A stretch of DNA of 64,000 nucleotides from Malania oleifera (Eukaryota; Streptophyta; Magnoliopsida; Santalales; Ximeniaceae): NCBI RefSeq assembly GCF_029873635.1, contig NC_080422.1, positions 12,927,936 to 12,991,935 of the forward strand. The letters are read 5' to 3'. Positions within the stretch are counted from its first letter, which is position 1, and the number at the start of each line of letters is the position of its first letter. The notes beneath the pieces are model-generated. The model was given only the letters and a program-made list of their open reading frames with translations. It had not been told where the DNA came from and did no database searches. A program made the position numbers and the translations under genes. Shown piece by piece: positions 58,566 to 64,000 of this stretch.

Positions 58566-60946
58566 TAAAATGAAATTAGATTAATTATTAATTAATTAAT
58601 TAATTAATTATTATTTAATTGAATTAATAAATTAATTAAACACTATTTAATTGAATTAATTAAATTAAGTATAAGATATTTATATATATGTTTATATAAT
58701 AAGGTATAATGTTATAATATTATAATATAATATAATATATTTTATCATATATGCAATTGAAATCTGGATGCCAGAAGCATCCAGATTGATATTTTAACCT
58801 ATGAAAGGCCGCCCCCCCCCCCCCTCATTCTCTCAATTCTCCTGCGGCCGCTCTGTCTCCGTCTCTCTCTTTTTCTCAATTTCTCGACGGGTTTGCGTAG
58901 GATCGGGAAACGAAAGGTGCCGTTAGATTCCTAATTTCACTGCCAACATTTATACTGAAGTAGATTTATCGTAGGAACGACTTAGGCCCTACTCCTGGGA
59001 AAAGGTAACTTTTCCCCATTTTCTCAATTTCTCTATAAATATGTTGTTAAATCGACAATCAGACACCACCACGGGGTCCTAGTCGTCCTCGTCGTCATTT
59101 TGGAGTAGGTAATTTTTCAATTGGGGTTTTCTAGACTCCATTCCAAAGCGAGAGTGAGATTTGGGAAATTTGGCAAATTAGTTAAATTTGTGGGTATAAC
59201 TGTTAATTTGAAAATTATAACCCTAGAAAATATTTAAATAGCATTTTATTTTGGAATAATTTAAATGGAACTAGAATTTTTGAATCAGGGTCCAGGTGAG
59301 CACCGCGGGCATCGGTGTGGGATTCCTGTCAGTGTAGTTCGAGAATTCAGGTAAGGGAAAAATTTATATATTAAATCAGGTTTTTCATAAATTAAAAATA
59401 ATTATGTGTTATTTATGTATATATATATTTTATATGGGTTTAAAATGTCAGCCATGAAATTTATATTTTCTGAGCTTCGCATTGTCGATATAGTTATGTA
59501 TATGTGAAAGTGAACGAATGAAAGTGAAAAAAAATTTCTGATGAATTAAATAAGAAATGAAATGTATTTTGAGCATATAAATGTTAAATGTGGGTTGGTT
59601 TATTTTATGAGAAATATGTATGAATTTTACTACTAAATTGTATGGCATGAGAATCTGTGCAAATTATATGTTAAATGTATGAGATGTAGGTTAAGTAAGT
59701 AAAGCAGTGAGAATAAAATATGATATGGACAATGTTGTGTATGTTAAATGCAACCATGTAAAGGTACGACAACTGAAATCCGGGTTAACAGGTTCAAGCA
59801 CATTTCTATGTGAACTCACTAATGACGACTAAAGAGCGGTTGTAGTACAAAGGAATGAAATGAAAATGTTATGAAATGAAATGACAATGAATGACAATGC
59901 AGTGAAATTAAATGTGAAATGTGAATGATACAAATGGGAAAGAGTCACTTAAAGTGAAACACAAGGAAATGTTAAGTTGTGAACATAAAAGAATGTGAAT
60001 GATTGAATAACGATGGAAAGAATGATGTATTATGATATTAGAAGTATCTATTTATGTAAAACATGATACGATTGGGCAAGACATACTCTTCGCCTAAGAG
60101 CTTGGTGAGTAAGGCGAGTGAACTAGTAGGTTCAGATGTGGTAGTAACTGCATAACGTACTAGGGCAGAGAGAACCTACTTGTATGGGCTGGTAGATTTT
60201 CCTATTTTTAGGGCCTTTGCTAGTAAACTATTGTTGAACTGTGTGAGTACAAGATTAATCTTACACTTGAGGGCTTACTGAGTAAGGTGAGTGCTCTGGT
60301 ATGTTTTAATTGTGACCTTAGGGTTACCTAAGTATCAGAGTAGAGGGGTGCTACTTGTATGGGTGGGTAAATCACCCCTATCATTGGGTAATCTCGTGGG
60401 TAAACCTATGCATGTGATTGTTAGGTTCAGAAAATGACTTTCAGTATTATGTTAATGATTTGCAAATATTATAAAATGATATGTATAATCTCATGATGGC
60501 CACATGCTGAGTTTAATATATTGTTTCTTCCCTTACTGAGATGTGTCTCACCCGAATATGAATGTTTCTTTTTCAGGACATCCTCGAGGTCGAGCTTAGA
60601 GAGCTCGAGGGTTTTTAGCCTTCTTAGGATTGTATAAAGAGAAAGAGTATATTTTTATATACTTTGGGGGGAATGTAAATATTTATGTTTTATGTCTTTA
60701 TGTTTTAAGTCCGTTGAGAATGGAATGGTTGTTAACATACTGAAATATTTTGGAGATTTGTGTATTTATGAAAATGCAGGTGTTGGATGGATATTGTGAA
60801 ATTTAGATAGGGTTAGTAAACTCTGGTATATTATTATATGGAGATTATATTTATGTTTTCCGCTGCATATGATATGGACTATGATTTATCAGGATATGAT
60901 CGGGAATAACGCACCGAACTCAAATTTAAGGGTTCAGGACGTTACA
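58446..60946 (+). mobile_element. Solo LTR, 2501 bp, Ty3/gypsy-like
   Basis: It begins TGTAAAGACCCGAAAAATT (58446) and ends GGACGTTACA (60946), so TG...CA with TGTAA/TTACA inverted ends. The 5-bp flanks aatat (58441-58445) and gatat (60947-60951) match at four of five. No coding domains, primer-binding site or second LTR occur inside. The ends resemble long LTRs of plant gypsy elements. It contains AAT and ATTA microsatellites (58527-58614), a poly(C) run (58810-58823) and an internal duplication at about 60090-60371. Confidence 0.8.
60090..60371. repeat. Imperfect internal duplication in the 2.5-kb LTR
   Basis: Two units (about 60090-60196 and 60265-60371) share gagtaaggygagtg, a cagag...ctacttgtatgggyk block and a downstream gta-gat/aat segment. 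Divergence is considerable, so it is older than the 60-bp duplication at 18 kb. Confidence 0.65.
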
Positions 60947-60951
60947 GATAT

Positions 60952-61509
60952 CATTTGTGTTAAATATAGTTTTAAAGTTAATGTGTGGTCTCCATCACTA
61001 AAACGTTATGCTCATATCATTAGGGAAAAGGAAAAATATCCTAGTGGCATAAAACTAAGTCCTTCAAATGTAGTGAAAACCGTCTATAAAATAGAACATT
61101 ATTTATGGGGTTTTTTTTTTTAATATCTCATTGCACAAGTAATGGCATTCTAGTAAAACTAATTATGGCAACTAATGAGACATGCTAATACATCACATTA
61201 CTACATGTGTAATGTGGTGTTGTGTGAGATTAATTAGTTACATATTTTAATAGAGCGTTTTTTTTTATTCTTATAAAGCAAATTTTTATACCCTATGTTT
61301 AGAATTGTATTGGATTTGGATAAGATATAATGTAAAATTGTATTAAAATTTGTCTAAATACAACCAAATCCAAATCCAAATCTAAGATTTCGAAATTCAC
61401 ACTACCAAATACAGCAATAGAGTATTTTCTATATATATATTTTAAAAATAATGTGACTCACAAACTAAAATACCGTCAACAATTCTTGTAACTCATATTC
61501 TTAGAGTAA
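60952..61509. other. Spacer between two retroelements, no gene
   Basis: AT-rich sequence; no supported coding region. Confidence 0.5.
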
Positions 61510-61999
61510 TGTTTGCTTTGTAAGAAATTTGATATGCTGTAGGATCTTTAACTGTAATGTTCTTCACATAGACATGTTATTTTTCAACCGTAAACAATAA
61601 AGGAAAATCGTAACGTAAACATACTAGGATCGTTCATGGTGTATACAAACCAAGAAGAACGCTCTAAGAATCGTTTCTCTCACTTCACCCCGATCTCTGA
61701 TCTATCTTTCACCAGATTTTATGGGAGTATAGTTGATAAACAGAGAGTTAAGGTAGAGAAAGGACAATCCTTCCTATATTTTCTAGTTCATTCCATAAGC
61801 ATGCAGGAAAATGAACTCTCTTCTGCTACTCCCCATAACAGCAGCTATATATAAGTAACTTTTCAACTTCCTAACTATTAATCTCACATGCATTTTCAAA
61901 GCAATATAATTAATCCATCCCCTATCACATGGGACACATACCCTTCATGTGGGACCCATGTCATTCATGTGGGATATATTCTTTGGAATATATCCAACA
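61510..61999 (-). mobile_element. Copia 3' LTR, 490 bp
   Basis: On the minus strand it starts TGTTGGATATATTCC and ends AAAGCAAACA. A polypurine tract ccaagtgagaga (rc of 62001-62012) directly precedes it, the standard arrangement for a copia 3' LTR. TATA-like tatatata lies at about 61846-61853. Confidence 0.8.
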
Positions 62000-62512
62000 T
62001 TCTCTCACTTGGCTCATATGAATGACTTTAATTTGGATTAACAATATAACCATAATATGTGCACAATTGTTAGCTTATGCTTACTTTTAGTGAGATTACC
62101 ATAATATCATAATTAAACAACTCACTAACACAAGTCATGGTGATAAATATCATTAAAGCAACATTTTCCCTTCCATGTGTACTACAAATGCTACCAAATA
62201 ATTTAACTACAATCCACATTAGGAAGTAATCATACTGTCCCTATAATGTCTTTGTCAGACCATTCCTGTTAACAATAATTCATCTCCATAATTACTTAAT
62301 TGATGGTAAATAGGAAACAATGTTCAGAAACACCGTTATTGATATCATTATACATGTTATAGAACAAAACATATAAATCAACAATTATGCATCAGGGATT
62401 ACAACAAAGATCCATATGATTAGCATATTCCTTAAATATCTTCGATGTCAACCCCTTAGTTAAAGGATATGTTATCATGAGCTCAGTCCTTATATATTCT
62501 ATAAGCACTATT
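62000..62512 (-). pseudogene. Copia RNase H end and 3' untranslated region
   Basis: The minus-strand frame in 62392-62512 reads IEYIRTELMITYPLTKGL and FKEYANHMDLC, the typical copia RNase H C-terminus (...ADPLTKxL...F...HxxxMGL), followed by a stop and an untranslated region leading to the polypurine tract. The rest of the element to the right is replaced by a gypsy-like LTR starting near 62513. Confidence 0.75.
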
Positions 62513-62580
62513 TGTAGAGATATGGTATTTAAATAGTAAAATAGGGAGTAAAAGGAAATTGTAAAGGGGTCACAGCAGGT

Positions 62581-62730
62581 ACTCGTCAACGAATGCTTTG
62601 CATTCGTCAACGAAGTTGCATATTGGGATCGTCAACGAGAACATGTGTCTCGTCGATGAGAAGTTATCGAGAAGCTAATTTCAGCTCTGAATTTCGTCAA
62701 CAAGAAATGAGCATTTGTTGACGAACTTCC
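62581..62730. repeat. Cluster of TCGTCAACGA-like boxes
   Basis: At least five near-palindromic boxes occur in 150 bases (ctcgtcaacgaa, ttcgtcaacgaa, atcgtcaacgag, ctcgtcgatgag, ttcgtcaacaag, and ttgttgacgaac inverted). They lie in the 5' part of the LTR, the same place as the GGTCGACC cluster in the 36727 LTR. Confidence 0.8.
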
Positions 62731-63360
62731 TTCGTGCAAGCCTCATCTTTCTGTAGAAAATTCCATGAAGAATCACTCTCTCTCTCTCTCTCATGTTCGT
62801 CCCCTCTCTCTTCTTTCTAAGATTCTGGGTTCATTCTTCACCGGATCGACAATCCGAAGCAACCACGACACTCCTAGGGAAGTTCTTTTCAAGTCTGTTG
62901 GAGTGGATCGTTGGTGGGGCTAACTTTGACTTCATCCCAAGTTCAAGGTAAGACTTTTTATTTAGTATTTGACTTTCTTATAATGGTAGAAAATGTAATA
63001 TTTGAAGAAATACTGAACTTTTGTTCAGGGCGATGTTGTTTACAGGGTGTTGAACGGGGAATCCTGCGGGTGTAGAATTAGACATTGTAGGGGCTTTTCA
63101 GAAATCAGGTAAGGGGATAAACTAAGTCAAGAATTCATGAAAATGTATTTATTATTTTACAACATTTAATTTCAAATAAATATGTATGTTGTAGAATTAT
63201 GTTGGAAATACTGTTGTTGATCAAAAATATGATTAATACCTTATTTGTGTGGCATGAGTAAAATTTACTATGGAAAATTATGATGATGGATATTATGTTT
63301 ACCAAATAAGTATGTTTTTACTACTTCAGGGAAAATGTTAAATGATACAGGGATTTTTCA

Positions 63361-63570
63361 AATTGGGGATTTTACATGATATAATGGCGTACGGACCGAT
63401 ATTTTTATACGATATAATAGCGTGCGAGCCGAGGTTTTTATATGATATGTCGATGTATGGGCTGAAGTTTTTATATGATATGACGACGTACGGACCGAGG
63501 TTTTTATATGATATATCGGTGTACGGGCTAAGGATTTTATATGAAATACTGGCGTAAGGGCCGAAGGTTT
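63361..63570. repeat. 33-bp minisatellite, about six copies
   Basis: The unit begins tttttatatgatatgacgac and has a period of 33 bases (11 codons). On the plus strand it gives an open repeated frame, FLYDMTTYGPR and variants. Copies differ mainly at the cgacgtacggaccg part. The frame has no recognisable protein function and lies inside LTR-like sequence. Confidence 0.9.
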
Positions 63571-64000
63571 TTATGATATGTTATGCAAAATTATATGAAG
63601 ATATTAACTTGATAATTATTATTATGAAAGAGCAATGTATCACTATTTGAAAATATGTTATACGTTATCAGAACCGGGTTCGCTTGGTTTAGGCTATCAT
63701 AAAGCATGGTACTGTAACTATATGATTACGATCATGATTATGTTAGTGCTACCGCTTGCCATACGGAGCAGTGGGAGAATGGCAGTCGATGTGGTTTATT
63801 GTAGTGCAGGTGTCCCTCTGGTGTACGAATCAAGAGGATAGACCCATCATACTTACAAACTTTTGTTTGATCTAGCATGGTTGGCTAGCCATTGCTAGGT
63901 CCCGCTTCGGGCTGCATAACCCAGTCATGTAGTGGTAAGACATGACACCAGCCAGCTATCCATCAAGGGTGTTTTCTATGTACAATTGTATAAGATAATT

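Larger units (their letters stand above)
62513..64000 (+). mobile_element. Second gypsy-like LTR, truncated by the window end
   Basis: It starts near TGTAGAGATATGG, inside the copia RNase H sequence. It resembles the 58446 LTR in layout: a C/T-rich leader, an aggtaaggg-type junction after a ggattcctg/ggaatcctg block (compare 59318 and 63058), and AT-rich tails. It carries repeated tcgtcaacga boxes (62580-62730) and a 33-bp minisatellite. The right end is beyond the window. Confidence 0.6.

Overview
This is nuclear DNA of a flowering plant, probably a woody eudicot; the species cannot be fixed by reading. The reasons are intron-rich genes with GT-AG splice sites, two recognisable plant gene families, AT-rich spacers with long dinucleotide repeats, and dense Ty1/copia, Ty3/gypsy, LINE, TRIM, SINE and small DNA transposons. 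No CRISPR array, rRNA or functional tRNA gene was seen.

Two host genes can be supported. (1) 19518-22439 (+) is a complete four-exon NRT1/PTR-family (NPF) transporter of 620 codons, most like the NPF1 group, with a (CT)n tract 17 bases before its ATG. (2) 47726-56457 (-) holds 13 clean, phase-compatible exons of an AAE13-type malonyl-CoA synthetase with a mitochondrial-presequence-like first exon. Its last three or four exons are found 14.5 kb further on (31645-33228, same strand, right order), but they are frameshifted and one splice site is lost. The C-terminal subdomain with the catalytic lysine is therefore broken. One intron of this gene (52525-52671) looks like a U12-type AT-AC intron.

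Layout: 1-5711, a dead Ty3/gypsy element (minus) with a LINE nested in its protease region. 5712-19440, AT-rich spacer with a 416-bp solo LTR inside a duplicated segment, a tRNA-derived SINE and a LINE sharing one target site (three copies of a 16-bp repeat), and a hAT-like MITE. 19.4-22.4 kb, the NPF gene. 24.2-30.3 kb, a gypsy LTR fragment and two successive 5'-truncated LINEs that carry a C-terminal RNase H. 31.6-33.2 kb, the decayed AAE13 3' exons. 34.2-47.2 kb, nested elements lying in the former intron 13: MITE; LINE interrupted by copia, itself interrupted by a 2.1-kb solo LTR; then a LINE carrying a MITE, an RTE fragment and a TRIM. 47.7-56.5 kb, the AAE13 exons, with TRIM-like, RTE and MITE insertions in introns. 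57.3-64 kb, a second TRIM, a 2.5-kb solo LTR, a copia 3' end, and a related LTR containing a 33-bp minisatellite that runs off the window.

The two genes are not evidently linked in function. The value of the window is mostly historical: target duplications and nesting give a relative order of insertions and suggest how the malonyl-CoA synthetase gene came apart.
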